A stretch of DNA of 64,000 bases from JALSRK01 sp964461995 (GCA_964461995.1 CAYWXL010000019.1:6200-70199), one strand, 5' to 3'. Positions 17,511-26,401 are shown, counted from the stretch's first letter. A program made the numbers and translations. Notes: a model not told the origin generated them from the sequence alone.

Positions 17511-17954
17511 ATGGCGACCGATTTCCGGGGAGCGTACGAGGAGAGCGCGATTCTGACGGCGGATCCATGCCGCCTGGTGGTCTTGCTGTACCGGGCGGCG
17601 GTGGATGCGGTGAGCGAAGCGAGGGGGCACCTGGCGGCGGGGGCCATCAGGGAGCGATCCGAAGCGATCACGCGGGCCTGTGAGATCGTTGCGGAGCTGG
17701 CGCTGGGGGTGGACCACTCCAAGGGCGGGGAGATCAGCCGGAACTTGGTGGAGCTGTACGACTACATCCAGCGGCTGCTGGCGAAAGCCAACGCCGAACA
17801 GGCGGACGCTCCGCTGGCCGAGGCCGAACAACTGTTGAGGACCCTTCTCGAGGCCTGGGAGCAGGCGCAAGTGGCAGCCGAGGAAACGGGGCACGCCGGC
17901 GCCGGCGTCCCGGCGGAGGAACAGGCCTACGCCCCGGTGAACGTGACCGGCTGA
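17511..17954 (+). CDS. fliS: Flagellar export chaperone FliS
   Basis: Binds newly made flagellin in the cytoplasm and prevents early polymerisation. The 147-residue helical protein has FliS features: the YEESAILTADPCRLVVLLYRAAVDAV start, which matches the family pattern of a Tyr-rich N-terminus and 'P..L....Y...' helix, and NLVELYDYIQRLLAKANAE. A longer frame begins at 17466, but the ATG at 17511 follows GGAGG at seven bases. The C-terminal tail (about 25 residues) is Glu/Ala-rich. It pairs with flaG. Confidence 0.88.
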   Translation: MATDFRGAYEESAILTADPCRLVVLLYRAAVDAVSEARGHLAAGAIRERSEAITRACEIVAELALGVDHSKGGEISRNLVELYDYIQRLLAKANAEQADAPLAEAEQLLRTLLEAWEQAQVAAEETGHAGAGVPAEEQAYAPVNVTG

Positions 17955-18000
17955 GCGGGCCGGGGGTTGGAAAGGCGGCGCGCCGGGCGAAGCGGGCGGA

Positions 18001-18468
18001 TCAGCGGCGGCCCTCGAAGAACTCCTGAAGCAGGCGGGTGCACTCGGCGCCCAGCACGCCCTCGGTGATCTCGACGCGGTGGTTGAGCAGGTCCGAGTCC
18101 GCGATCCGGAACTTGCTGCGGACGCCGCCGAAACGCAGGTCGCGGGCGCCGAAGACGAGGCGGCGCACCCGGGCGTGGACCATCGCGCCGGCGCACATCA
18201 CGCACGGCTCGATGGTGACGTAAAGGGTAGCATCGGTAAGGCGGTAGTTGCCGACGGCGCGGGCGGCTTCCCGAAGGGCGACGATCTCGGCGTGGGCGGT
18301 GGGGTCGTTGGCGGCGATGGGCATGTTCCGCCCGCGGCCGAGGACGCGGTCCCCGGAGATGACGACGGCGCCCACGGGCACTTCTCCGGCTTCGGCCGCC
18401 TCGGCGGCGAGCCGCAGCGCTTCCTTCATGTATTCTTCGTCGGCGGCTGGCAGTGGGCTGGAAACCAT
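18001..18468 (-). CDS. tadA: tRNA-specific adenosine deaminase
   Basis: Converts adenosine-34 to inosine in the anticodon of tRNA-Arg(ACG). The 155-residue protein has the zinc/proton-shuttle motif in PTAHAEIVALREA and the second zinc motif in IEPCVMCAGAMVHARV, plus the family-specific FGARDLRFGGVRSKF. The ATG at 18468 has AGGGG six bases upstream. It is divergent from the ABC permease gene. Confidence 0.94.
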   Translation of the reverse strand: MVSSPLPAADEEYMKEALRLAAEAAEAGEVPVGAVVISGDRVLGRGRNMPIAANDPTAHAEIVALREAARAVGNYRLTDATLYVTIEPCVMCAGAMVHARVRRLVFGARDLRFGGVRSKFRIADSDLLNHRVEITEGVLGAECTRLLQEFFEGRR

Positions 18469-18530
18469 GAATCCCCTTGATTTTTCGCGAACGCGACCCG
18501 ATCCTGCCGCGTTCTAGAATCTAGAGTAGC

Positions 18531-19694
18531 GTGATTCGGTTCTTTCCCCTCGTCGTCAAGAACAGCCTGCGCAGCAAGCGCCGGAGCATATTGACGATCC
18601 TCAGCATCGCGGCGTCGCTTTGCCTGCTCGGGGTGCTCGGGGCGCTCTATCACATGTTCTTCTTGAGCGAGGCCACCGAGGACCAGGCCTTGCGCCTGGT
18701 GGTCCGCAACCGCGTGTCGCTGGCGCGTCCGCTGCCGCTCTCGTACCGGGAAAAGATCAAGCAGATCCCGGGCGTCAAGGAAGTGATGGTCTTCCAGTGG
18801 TTCGGCGGCACATACAAGGACGCGCGGGACCCGAACAACTTCTTCCCCCGGCTGGCGGTGGATGCGGACCGCCTTTTCACGGTCTATCCCGAGTACCGCG
18901 TGCCGGAGGACCAGAAGCAGGCGTTCCTCCGGGAGCGTACGGCGTGCCTGATCGGCCGGAAGCTGGCCGAGCGGCTGGGGCTGAAGCTCGGCGACCGGAT
19001 GCAGATCGTGGGCGATATCTTCCCGGTGACTCTGGATCTGACGGTACGGGCTATCTACGACTCGGACCGCGACAACGAGAATCTGCTCTTCCACAACGAC
19101 TACCTGCGGGAGGCGATGAGGCCGCTGGGGTGGGGCGACTGGGCCAGTACGTATGTGATCCGGGCAGAGACGATCGACGACGTGCCGCGGATCGCCGAGG
19201 CGGTGGATGCGATGTTCCGGAACTCGCCGGCGCAGACGAAGACGGAGACCGAGAAACAGTTCGAGGTGAGCTTCCTGGCGTTCCTGGGCAACGTGAAGCT
19301 GTTCCTGCTGAGCGTCTGCGGGGCGGTGACGTTCACGATCCTGCTGGTGTCGGGCAACACGATGGCGATGTCGGTGCGCGAGCGGGTCCGCGAGGTCGGA
19401 GTGCTCAAGACGCTGGGCTACCAGCGGGGGACGATCCTCGGGGTGATCGTCGCCGAAGCGGTGCTGATCTCGCTGATCGGCGGCCTCCTGGGCCTGCTGC
19501 TGGCCGAGGGGCTGTGCGAGATGATGCGCCGGATGCCGAGCACCTTCACCGACATGAGCCGGGTGAAGATGCCGGGCGAGGTATGGGGCCTGGCGATGGT
19601 GGTGGCGGCGCTGATCGGGGTGATCAGCTCCATCGTCCCGGCGTGGAACGCGGCCAACCGGCCGATCGTAGAGGCTCTACGGTACGAAGACTAG
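18531..19694 (+). CDS. ABC transporter permease, FtsX/MacB type (first of two)
   Basis: A 387-residue permease with one N-terminal helix (RRSILTILSIAASLCLLGVLGAL), a periplasmic MacB-like core domain (about 55-260) and three C-terminal helices (LFLLSVCGAVTFTILLVSGN, ILGVIVAEAVLISLIGGLLG, LAMVVAALIGVISSIVPAW). The conserved REVGVLKTLGYQRGTI marks the coupling region. The start is GTG at 18531. It heads a four-gene operon with a second permease, a membrane-fusion protein and an ATPase, so it is an export or mechanotransmission system rather than an importer. Confidence 0.9.
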   Translation: MIRFFPLVVKNSLRSKRRSILTILSIAASLCLLGVLGALYHMFFLSEATEDQALRLVVRNRVSLARPLPLSYREKIKQIPGVKEVMVFQWFGGTYKDARDPNNFFPRLAVDADRLFTVYPEYRVPEDQKQAFLRERTACLIGRKLAERLGLKLGDRMQIVGDIFPVTLDLTVRAIYDSDRDNENLLFHNDYLREAMRPLGWGDWASTYVIRAETIDDVPRIAEAVDAMFRNSPAQTKTETEKQFEVSFLAFLGNVKLFLLSVCGAVTFTILLVSGNTMAMSVRERVREVGVLKTLGYQRGTILGVIVAEAVLISLIGGLLGLLLAEGLCEMMRRMPSTFTDMSRVKMPGEVWGLAMVVAALIGVISSIVPAWNAANRPIVEALRYED

Positions 19695-19703
19695 AGACGG
19701 CCG

Positions 19704-20738
19704 ATGACGATCCCGCTCTCCTACAACATCCGCAACCTGATCGAGCGAAGAACCACCACGGTGATGACGGCGCTGGGCATCGCGCTGACGGTGGCGGTGC
19801 TGCTGGCGGTGCTGGCCTTCGTCGAAGGGCTGCGGACATCGCTGGCGGCGACGGGGAACCCGCTGCACGTGCTGGTAGTCAGGCGCGGCGCGACGGCCGA
19901 GTTGACGAGCATCATCACCCGGCAATGGTTCCAGGACCTGAGGCTGCGGCCGGGCATCGCGCGGAACGAGCGGGGCGAGCCGATGGCTTCGCTGGAGATG
20001 GTGACGGTGGTGGTGCTGGAGAGCCCGGAGGCGCCGGGCGGGATGAACGTGACGGTGCGGGGGCTGATGCCGATCGGATTCGAGATGCGGGAGCAGTGCC
20101 GAGTGGTCCAGGGGCGGATGTTCGAGCCAGGCAAGCGGGAGCTGGTGGTGGGCAAGAGCATCGCCCGGCGGTATCCGGGGGCGGGCATCGGCCAGGAGAT
20201 CGACTTCGGCAGCGGCGATTGGACGGTGGTGGGCATCATGGACTGCGGCCGCTCGGCGGCCAACAGCGAGATCTTCGCCGACCTGAACCAGTTGGCCGCA
20301 GACCAGAACCGCAGCGAGGCGCTCAGCTCGGTGCTGCTNNNNNNNNNNNNNNNNNNNNNNNNNNNNNNNNNNNNNNNNNNNNNNNNNNNNNNNNNNNNNN
20401 NNNNNNNNNNNNNNNNNNNNNNNNNNNNNNNNNNNNNNACGCTGCGGGTGCTGGGATTCTCCCGGTGGGGGATCCTGACGAGCTTCACCATCGAGGCGCT
20501 GCTGCTTTCGCTCGCTGGCGGCGTGCTCGGCCTGATCCTGGTGCTGCCGCTGACGAACGTGACGACCGGCATGGGCAACTTCGTGACGTTCGCCGAGGTG
20601 TCGTTCAACTTCCGGGTGACGCCGCGGATCGCCGCGGGCGGGATCCTGTTCTCGCTGTTCATGGGACTGCTGGGCGGACTCTTCCCGGCGGCGTCGGCGG
20701 CCCGCAAGCAGATTCTGGACGCCTTGCGGCAAGTATAG
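19704..20738 (+). CDS. ABC transporter permease, FtsX/MacB type (second), interrupted by an assembly gap
   Basis: The start (NLIERRTTTVMTALGIALTV) and end (TLRVLGFSRWGILTSFTIEA, GLLGGLFPAASAARKQILDAL) are a normal FtsX-type permease, with 100 N at 20339-20438. The flanks are in the same frame only as written; the N count is a placeholder. By alignment to the preceding permease, about 80 residues (roughly 240 bases) should lie between the flanks, including part of the core domain and one transmembrane helix, so the gap is probably underestimated. Confidence 0.85.
   Translation: MTIPLSYNIRNLIERRTTTVMTALGIALTVAVLLAVLAFVEGLRTSLAATGNPLHVLVVRRGATAELTSIITRQWFQDLRLRPGIARNERGEPMASLEMVTVVVLESPEAPGGMNVTVRGLMPIGFEMREQCRVVQGRMFEPGKRELVVGKSIARRYPGAGIGQEIDFGSGDWTVVGIMDCGRSAANSEIFADLNQLAADQNRSEALSSVLXXXXXXXXXXXXXXXXXXXXXXXXXXXXXXXXXXTLRVLGFSRWGILTSFTIEALLLSLAGGVLGLILVLPLTNVTTGMGNFVTFAEVSFNFRVTPRIAAGGILFSLFMGLLGGLFPAASAARKQILDALRQV
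20339..20438. other. 100-N scaffold gap inside the second permease gene
   Basis: Exactly 100 N. Unlike the first gap, the flanks share no repeat. Missing sequence is expected from the permease fold. Confidence 0.95.
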
Positions 20739-20746
20739 GCGGAGCC

Positions 20747-22096
20747 ATGCCAAGCGATCTCGAAAAACTGCGCATCGATCGTTCGCAAAAAGCCGGCGGC
20801 GAGACGCCGAAGTGGGCGGCGCGGTGGATCATCGCCGGTGTTCTGCTGATCGTCCTGCTCGGGGTGGCGAACCTGGTCTACAGCCGGTGGACCTCGGCAG
20901 TGGAAGTCGAGGTGGTGCGGGTGCGCCCGGCCCGGACGGCCGCGGCGTCGGCGGGCCGCCGGATCATTCTGAATGCCACCGGCTACGTCATCGCGGCGCA
21001 CAAGATCGAGCTGGCCTCGAAGGTGGTGGGCCGGGTGGCCTGGATCGGGGTCGAGAAGGGCGACAAGGTGAAAAAGGGCCAGGCGATCGTACGGCTGGAG
21101 GACGACGAATACCGGGCGCAGCTTCAGCAGGCGCGGGGCTACCTGCGGTCACTCGAGGCGAAGCTGAAGGAGCTGGAGCACGGCAGCCGCCCGGAAGAGA
21201 TCGCCGCGGCGAAAGCGAACCTGGAACAGGCCAGGGCGGATCTCGAGAATGCGAGGGTGAACCTGGAGCGCGTGAAGAGGCTGACCGAAGACGGCGTCCT
21301 CTCGCGGCAGGCGCTCGACGATGCCGAGGCCCGGTACAAGGCGCAGGCGGCGCGGGTGCGTTCGCTCGAGAAGAACTACGAGCTGGTGAAGCTGGGGCCG
21401 CGGTGGGAACAGATCGAAGCGGTGAAGGGCCAGATCGAGGAGGCCCGGGGCCGGGTGGCGTACTTCGAGACGCAGCTCGCCAACACGGTGATCCGGGCGC
21501 CGATCGACGGCACGATCCTGGAGCGCGAGGTCGAAGTCGGCGAGTACGTGACGACGAGTTTCGTGGGCGAGCGGGGCGCGAAGGGCTATGTGGTGTCGCT
21601 GGCCGACCTGAACGACCTCCAGGTGGAACTGGACATCAACCAGAACGATTTTGGGAAGCTGAAGCCGCAGCAGCGGGGCATCGTGACCACCGACGCCTAC
21701 CCGGACCGCGAGTACGAGGGCTACATCGAGGAGATCTCGCCGGAAGCGAACCGCCAGAAGGCGACCGTCCAGGTGAAGGTGAAGATCCTGGAGCCGGACG
21801 AGTACCTGCGGCCGGAGATGAACGCGAGCGTGGCGTTCTATGAGGAGGCGGAGGCCGGAGCAGCGCCTGGAGAGGCGCGGCCGGTGGTGTTCGTGCCGCC
21901 GTCGGCGGTGCGGGACAACGCCGTGTTCCTGTATGTGGACGGGCGGGCGGTGCGCCGTGCGGTGAAGACGGGCGGCATCACGGCCCAGGGGATGCGCATC
22001 GAGGACGGGCTCTACGGCGGCGAGGAGCTCATTGTGGCGCCGCCGGCGGACCTCGAAGACGGAGACCGTGTGCGTGTACGGGGGAAAGAAGAATGA
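20747..22096 (+). CDS. Membrane-fusion (HlyD/RND-adaptor) protein of the ABC export system
   Basis: A 449-residue periplasmic adaptor. It has one N-terminal anchor (WIIAGVLLIVLLGVANLVYS), the split lipoyl half-motif VGRVAWIGVEKGDKVKKGQA, a long coiled-coil hairpin (about 125-245; EEIAAAKANLEQARADLENA), the second lipoyl half with NTVIRAPIDGTILER, then beta-barrel and membrane-proximal domains. It lies nine bases after the second permease and overlaps the ATPase gene by four bases. MacA-like adaptors connect such ABC transporters to an outer-membrane channel; no TolC gene is present nearby. Confidence 0.92.
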   Translation: MPSDLEKLRIDRSQKAGGETPKWAARWIIAGVLLIVLLGVANLVYSRWTSAVEVEVVRVRPARTAAASAGRRIILNATGYVIAAHKIELASKVVGRVAWIGVEKGDKVKKGQAIVRLEDDEYRAQLQQARGYLRSLEAKLKELEHGSRPEEIAAAKANLEQARADLENARVNLERVKRLTEDGVLSRQALDDAEARYKAQAARVRSLEKNYELVKLGPRWEQIEAVKGQIEEARGRVAYFETQLANTVIRAPIDGTILEREVEVGEYVTTSFVGERGAKGYVVSLADLNDLQVELDINQNDFGKLKPQQRGIVTTDAYPDREYEGYIEEISPEANRQKATVQVKVKILEPDEYLRPEMNASVAFYEEAEAGAAPGEARPVVFVPPSAVRDNAVFLYVDGRAVRRAVKTGGITAQGMRIEDGLYGGEELIVAPPADLEDGDRVRVRGKEE

Positions 22097-22815
22097 GCGA
22101 GCCGATGATCCGGACGCGGGCTCTGAGGAAGGAGTTCGTCCGGGACAGCTTTCACATCGTGGCGCTGAAGGACGTGAACCTGGAGGTGCAGCCGGGCGAG
22201 TTTCTGGCGCTGATGGGGCCGTCGGGTTCGGGCAAGTCCACGCTGCTGCATTTGATCGCGGCGATGGACCGGCCGACGTCGGGTGAGATCTTCGCCGCCG
22301 GGCAGGACCTGAGCCGGCTCGATGACAGCGCCGCGGCGCGCTGGAGGAACCGGCATATCGGCTTCGTCTTTCAGACATTCAACCTCATCCCCGTGCTGAC
22401 GGCGCTGGAGAACGTGGAGCTCCCGCTGAAACTCACGCGGCTCAAGAAATCCGAGCGCCTGGAGCACGCGCGGCATGCCCTGGAGCTGGTGGGCCTCGGC
22501 GACCGGATGGACCACACCCCGCGGCAGCTCTCCGGCGGCCAGGAGCAGCGGGTGGCGATCGCCCGGGCCATCGTGACGGACCCCGATCTGATCCTGGCCG
22601 ACGAGCCTACGGGCAACCTGGATGCGGCTTCGGCGCAAGAGGTGCTGACGCTGCTCGAGCGGCTGAACCAGGAGTTCGGCAAGACGATCGTGATGGTGAC
22701 CCACGATCCTCACGCGGCCAAGACGGCACAGAAGATCCGGTATCTGGAAAAGGGCGAGCTGCTGCCCGAGGGCGAAGTGCCGGAGGATTGGGTGATGCCG
22801 GCGCCAAGGCCCTGA
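22093..22815 (+). CDS. ABC transporter ATP-binding protein (MacB/LolD group)
   Basis: Powers the permease pair. The 240-residue protein has Walker A (MGPSGSGKSTLLHLIAAMD), the Q-loop (FVFQTFNLIPVLTALENV), the signature LSGGQEQRVAIARAI, Walker B (LILADEPTGNLD) and the H-loop (MVTHDP). The signature has Glu where this group usually has Gln (LSGGQQQ). The ENVELPL and PTGNLD motifs place it in the MacB/LolD/FtsE group. It overlaps the adaptor gene by four bases and closes the operon. Confidence 0.94.
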   Translation: MSEPMIRTRALRKEFVRDSFHIVALKDVNLEVQPGEFLALMGPSGSGKSTLLHLIAAMDRPTSGEIFAAGQDLSRLDDSAAARWRNRHIGFVFQTFNLIPVLTALENVELPLKLTRLKKSERLEHARHALELVGLGDRMDHTPRQLSGGQEQRVAIARAIVTDPDLILADEPTGNLDAASAQEVLTLLERLNQEFGKTIVMVTHDPHAAKTAQKIRYLEKGELLPEGEVPEDWVMPAPRP

Positions 22816-22856
22816 CAGAAGCGACCGCGCGGCGAGGCGTAGGGCCTGCCCGCCGT

Positions 22857-24560
22857 TCAGCGCATTTCCACCATGCGGGTCTCCAAAGCCGAGAAGGTGA
22901 ACCACCCGGCGTCGATGCCCGTGGCCGTGATCGGCGCGATCTGAGCCGGAACCGGGGCGTGCGTCACCCGTATCTGAGCCGACTCCGTACCGGGCAACTG
23001 AGAAAGTAGAGACGCCGGGATCGTCAGCGCCCCGGCGGAGGCCGGAACCCCGCAACGGACGCTGGTGAAGATGCGCGTGTCGGGATCGTCCGGCGGGGAA
23101 TGGGCGCTCGAAACCGCGACGGTGAAGAAATCTTCGGGCGCGTAGCCGGCGGGGGACCAAGTGAGAAGAAGGTCCTGCGCGCGGTCGATTTCGGCCGGCA
23201 GCTCGATGGGGGGCAGGCCGGGAAACCGGGTCTTGGCGGAGAAGGGGCCGGCGTCGGGGCCGCCGGGCGCGGTGACGGTCCAGGAGCCGGGCGCCAGGAA
23301 GTCTTCGGGAAGCGGATCGTGCCGGTAGAGGCCGGTGTCGGCGAAGTCTTCGGCTTTGGTCAGCTCCAAGGTGCGGCCGCCCGGGCCGGCCAGTGAGAGG
23401 GCGTCGCCGGCATCGACTCCCCGAAAAGGGCTGGCCGGGGGCGGCGGCGGGATGTCGTCGCTGATTCTGGCGATCGTGCCGCCCTGGGTGAGCGTGCAAC
23501 CCGGTTCGCCGGATTGCGCCGGCGAGGGAACGAAGAACAGGTAAGGCGCAGTAAGCGAATACAGCCAGCCGAATACCGAGGGCCGGACGCCGGAGGGGGC
23601 CCCGCCGGCGGCGCCGTTGGGCGGCGTTTCGAGCCGGCTGGCCGTCAGCGAGATCGCCGCGATCGAGGCGCGGCCGCCCGCATCGAGCCGCGCCAGCACG
23701 TCCGGGGAAAGTCCGAGGGGATGAGAGCACGCGCCGGGAGCGTTGCCGGTGGTGACGGCGGCCTCGCGGCTGACGAACTCGCCAGTGCGCAGGCGGACGG
23801 GCGTGTAGCAATCATCGGGAAGCTCGGCGTCCGGCGGAATCCAGACGTTGATCTGGTCCAGACCGGGATAGCCGGGGGCGCGCCCGGCGTAGGAAGGCTT
23901 CAAACGCAGGGAGCCGATCTCGACGACGAGGTCCGGATCCACCGTACCGATCGGGGGTGGTTCGTTGTCCGGGGCGCTGATCGGGCCAAGGCCGGTGGCC
24001 CACAGGATGAGCCACTGGCCGGGGAGCACGGGCCGGGCAAGGCCGTTGAGGGGCTGCTCATCGGGCGAATGAAAGATCTGCGCCACGGCGGGGCCGGCGC
24101 CGGTCATGCTGGTAGTGAAGAGCCCGGGAGCGCGGGGAACGATCTGGATACGATGCGGCAAGCTGGTCTCCCCGGCGTAGGCGACCGTGAGGTCGGCCGG
24201 GCCGAGGGGGATGTCCGAAGGCAGGATCGCGGCGAGCTGCCAGTTCCAAGAATAGACGAGCCAGGCGGTTCTGGGCAGGCCGTCGGCGGCGGAGGTGACG
24301 GTGATCTCCGTACCCGGCGCGTCCTCCGGCAGCCGCGAGGGGTAGGGCGGCGCGGCCTGGACGAGCTGTTCGGGTCCGAGACCGATGCCCTGGACGACGA
24401 ACATCGAGCCTGGGGCGATACCTCCCCTTTCGGCGAGGGCGTAGGAGGCGGCGTTCTTGACGCCAAAGGAGCGGATACGCGGCTCGGCGCCGAGGGGCGC
24501 AGCGAAAGCCAGCAGGAGCCCCAAAAACGAAGGCAGAAGAAAAGACGAAGATTTCACCAT
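22857..24560 (-). CDS. Secreted protein with Solibacter-type TIGR03437 domain
   Basis: A 567-residue exported protein (signal peptide SSFLLPSFLGLLLAFAAPLG). The N-terminal 250 residues match the TIGR03437 pattern, which is hugely expanded in Solibacter: NAASYALAERGGIAPGSMFV, YPSRLPEDAPGTEITVT, LAAILPSDIPLGPADLTV, ILWATGLGPIS and PGYPGLDQINVWIPPDAELP. The rest has two or more beta-sandwich regions and may be a separate lineage-specific part. Function is unknown; the family is often considered surface-exposed. A GTG at 24584 is an alternative start. Confidence 0.87.
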   Translation of the reverse strand: MVKSSSFLLPSFLGLLLAFAAPLGAEPRIRSFGVKNAASYALAERGGIAPGSMFVVQGIGLGPEQLVQAAPPYPSRLPEDAPGTEITVTSAADGLPRTAWLVYSWNWQLAAILPSDIPLGPADLTVAYAGETSLPHRIQIVPRAPGLFTTSMTGAGPAVAQIFHSPDEQPLNGLARPVLPGQWLILWATGLGPISAPDNEPPPIGTVDPDLVVEIGSLRLKPSYAGRAPGYPGLDQINVWIPPDAELPDDCYTPVRLRTGEFVSREAAVTTGNAPGACSHPLGLSPDVLARLDAGGRASIAAISLTASRLETPPNGAAGGAPSGVRPSVFGWLYSLTAPYLFFVPSPAQSGEPGCTLTQGGTIARISDDIPPPPPASPFRGVDAGDALSLAGPGGRTLELTKAEDFADTGLYRHDPLPEDFLAPGSWTVTAPGGPDAGPFSAKTRFPGLPPIELPAEIDRAQDLLLTWSPAGYAPEDFFTVAVSSAHSPPDDPDTRIFTSVRCGVPASAGALTIPASLLSQLPGTESAQIRVTHAPVPAQIAPITATGIDAGWFTFSALETRMVEMR

Positions 24561-24727
24561 CTTTATGAGAAGATTCTCGCACACATCGAAGGTAGAATTT
24601 TAGAGGAAATCCGCAGTAGTCCGACGGAGCAGACCTAATTCCCGCCAGAAAGCAAGCCGAGAGCGATCCCCGACGCTGGCGGGCGCCGGCGCGTTTCGGA
24701 GACCAGGCAAGCCCGTACAATGGGACC

Positions 24728-25642
24728 ATGCAAACGGCATGGGGCGAACTGGAAGTCAATGACGCGCACATCCATTTCTTTTCGCGCAATTTCTTCTCGC
24801 TGCTGGCGCGGCAGAAGCCCGGTCTGACGCTGGAGAGCATCGGCGAGAAGCTCGGCTGGGAGATGCCGCCGGCGGACCCGGTGGAGCTGGCGCGGCGCTG
24901 GATCGAAGAGTTCGACCGGCACGGCGTAAGCCGGGGCGTGCTGATCGCCAGCCTGCCGGGGGACGAAGATTCCGTGGCCGAGGCGGTACGGGCCTTTCCG
25001 GACCGGTTCTGGGGCTACTTCTTCTGCAATCCCGTGGGGGCCGACGGCGTGGAGCGGGCCGAGGCGGCGCTGCGAAACGGGCTGCAGGGCATCTGCCTGT
25101 TTCCGGCGATGCACCGCTACTCGCTCCATGACGAGCGGGTGCAGCCGGTCTTCGAGCTCGCTTCGGCGACGCCGGGCACGGTGGTGTTCGTGCATTGCGG
25201 AGTGCTGACGGTAGGAGTGCGGAACAAGCTGGGATTGCCGTCATTGTTCGACATGCGGTTCTCGAACCCGATCGACGTCCACGCCATCGCGCTGCGGTAC
25301 CCGAAGGCGCGGTTCGTGATTCCGCACTTCGGCGCGGGATATTTCCGGGAGGCGCTGATGGTGTGCAGCCTGTGCCCGAACGTCTACCTGGACACTTCGT
25401 CGTCGAACCGGTGGACGCGCTATCAAGCGGGGCGGCTGGATCTGCGGATGGTCTTCGAAAAGGCCCTGGACGTGGCGGGACCGGAACGGCTGCTGTTCGG
25501 CACGGACTCCTCGTTCTTCCCGCGGGGCTGGAACGAGGAGATCTTCCAGACCCAGGCGAACCTGCTCGCCGTGCTGGGGCTGAAGGAGAACGAGGCCGCG
25601 GCGATTCTTGGCGGGAACCTGGCCCAATTGCTGGAGCGGTAG
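24728..25642 (+). CDS. Amidohydrolase-family metal-dependent hydrolase
   Basis: A 304-residue TIM-barrel enzyme of the Amidohydro_2 type. It has the first metal motif in VNDAHIHFFS (His-x-His after strand 1), a His at the end of a later strand in VVFVHCGV, another in RFVIPHFGAGYF, and the C-terminal metal Asp in LLFGTDSSFFPRGW. Relatives include ACMSD-like decarboxylases and lactone hydrolases; the substrate cannot be assigned. It stands alone on the plus strand. Confidence 0.85.
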   Translation: MQTAWGELEVNDAHIHFFSRNFFSLLARQKPGLTLESIGEKLGWEMPPADPVELARRWIEEFDRHGVSRGVLIASLPGDEDSVAEAVRAFPDRFWGYFFCNPVGADGVERAEAALRNGLQGICLFPAMHRYSLHDERVQPVFELASATPGTVVFVHCGVLTVGVRNKLGLPSLFDMRFSNPIDVHAIALRYPKARFVIPHFGAGYFREALMVCSLCPNVYLDTSSSNRWTRYQAGRLDLRMVFEKALDVAGPERLLFGTDSSFFPRGWNEEIFQTQANLLAVLGLKENEAAAILGGNLAQLLER

Positions 25643-25663
25643 GCCGGGAAGCCGTCCGAACGA

Positions 25664-25724
25664 CGGGAAACTCCGGGATAGGCGGAGTCCGTGTGAGAAT
25701 CCCGGCGGCGGCTCCCCACTGTAA
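25664..25724 (+). promoter_or_regulatory. Possible cobalamin-riboswitch core (partial or divergent)
   Basis: GGGAA at 25665-25669, then GTGTGAGAATCCCGGCGGCG and CCCCACTGT ending at 25722, resemble the conserved B12-box block of cobalamin riboswitches (GGGAA, GGTG..AATCCGG, CCCGCCACTGT). An extra small hairpin (ACTCC/GGAGT) sits between the first two blocks. I could not confidently place the 5' arm or the 3' conserved block, so it may be a decayed or partial aptamer. It lies just upstream of the gene at 25737. Confidence 0.35.
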
Positions 25725-25736
25725 TTGCAGGCAGAC

Positions 25737-26357
25737 ATGGACTGGTGGCGCCGACTACTCCCGAGAGTGCTCAGAAGCCCGGAACGGGATAGCGGAGGGC
25801 CGTGGCCCTCGGAGACACGAATCGCTTTCGTGGCCGCGTGGTTCGAACCCTGTGGCGCCTGGCCGTTTCCGAGTTTCTTCGACCCGCGACTGGCCGCATT
25901 CCGGCCCGAGGTGATCGCTGCGCCCCTGCCCGCGCTGCTGGAGCTCGCCGAAGCCACGCTCCATGGGACCGCAGCACCACCTTCTTTGGACATGGCGGTC
26001 GTATCGCTGACCGGCGTGGGACGGCCGGTGCTCCGGCCGGCACAGCGGGATCTGCTCTGGCTGGCGCTGCGGGTGCCGGTATTCGAGCAGTTTCGCGGTC
26101 CGGCAGGACAACTGCTGGCATGGGAATGCGAAGCCCACTTGGGCTTGCATGTGGAAACCGACCGGGCGAGGTTCGTCGTGGATAAGACGAACGGAGAGCT
26201 CCGGATGCGTTTGACGGAGGGGTCACCGGCCATCCCGACAGGCATCCAAGGACGCATTTTGACCGAACAGTGCCGGTGCGGACGGCCGGGACCGCTGCTA
26301 GTGCAGTTGCGGCAGTTGGGAGAGGCGGAAGACAGGGCCCTCGCGACCGCTGTCTGA
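25737..26357 (+). CDS. Small protein resembling the C-terminal part of PaaK-type ligases
   Basis: A 206-residue protein with no signal peptide. The region VFEQFRGPAGQLLAWECEAH, followed by LGLHVETDRARFVV and finally EQCRCGRPGPLL, resembles the distal part of phenylacetate-CoA ligase/LuxE-like adenylating proteins (EC..GLH.. and CxCGR blocks). The AMP-binding P-loop and the remaining core are absent, so it is not an active ligase as it stands. It may be a truncated relative or a stand-alone domain. The start is uncertain: it lies only 14 bases after the riboswitch-like block. Confidence 0.55.
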   Translation: MDWWRRLLPRVLRSPERDSGGPWPSETRIAFVAAWFEPCGAWPFPSFFDPRLAAFRPEVIAAPLPALLELAEATLHGTAAPPSLDMAVVSLTGVGRPVLRPAQRDLLWLALRVPVFEQFRGPAGQLLAWECEAHLGLHVETDRARFVVDKTNGELRMRLTEGSPAIPTGIQGRILTEQCRCGRPGPLLVQLRQLGEAEDRALATAV

Positions 26358-26395
26358 GGCGGGACCGGGCCGCTCGGCGTCTCCCTCGCGGGTGT

Positions 26396-26401
26396 TATGC
26401 T
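26396..26401 (+). promoter_or_regulatory. Extended -10 promoter element of the tRNA-Leu gene
   Basis: TATGCT at 26396-26401 with TG one base before it (extended -10), 21 bases upstream of the tRNA. No clear -35 box. Confidence 0.4.

Noticed and set aside
18620..20746. Long frame reading through the 100-N gap into the membrane-fusion gene
   Set aside because: Only the part from 20747 is real; the rest is a shadow of two permeases joined by an arbitrary N run.
24560..24584. GTG at 24584 as start of the TIGR03437 protein
   Set aside because: Adds eight polar residues before a good signal peptide; the ATG at 24560 is simpler. The choice is not certain.
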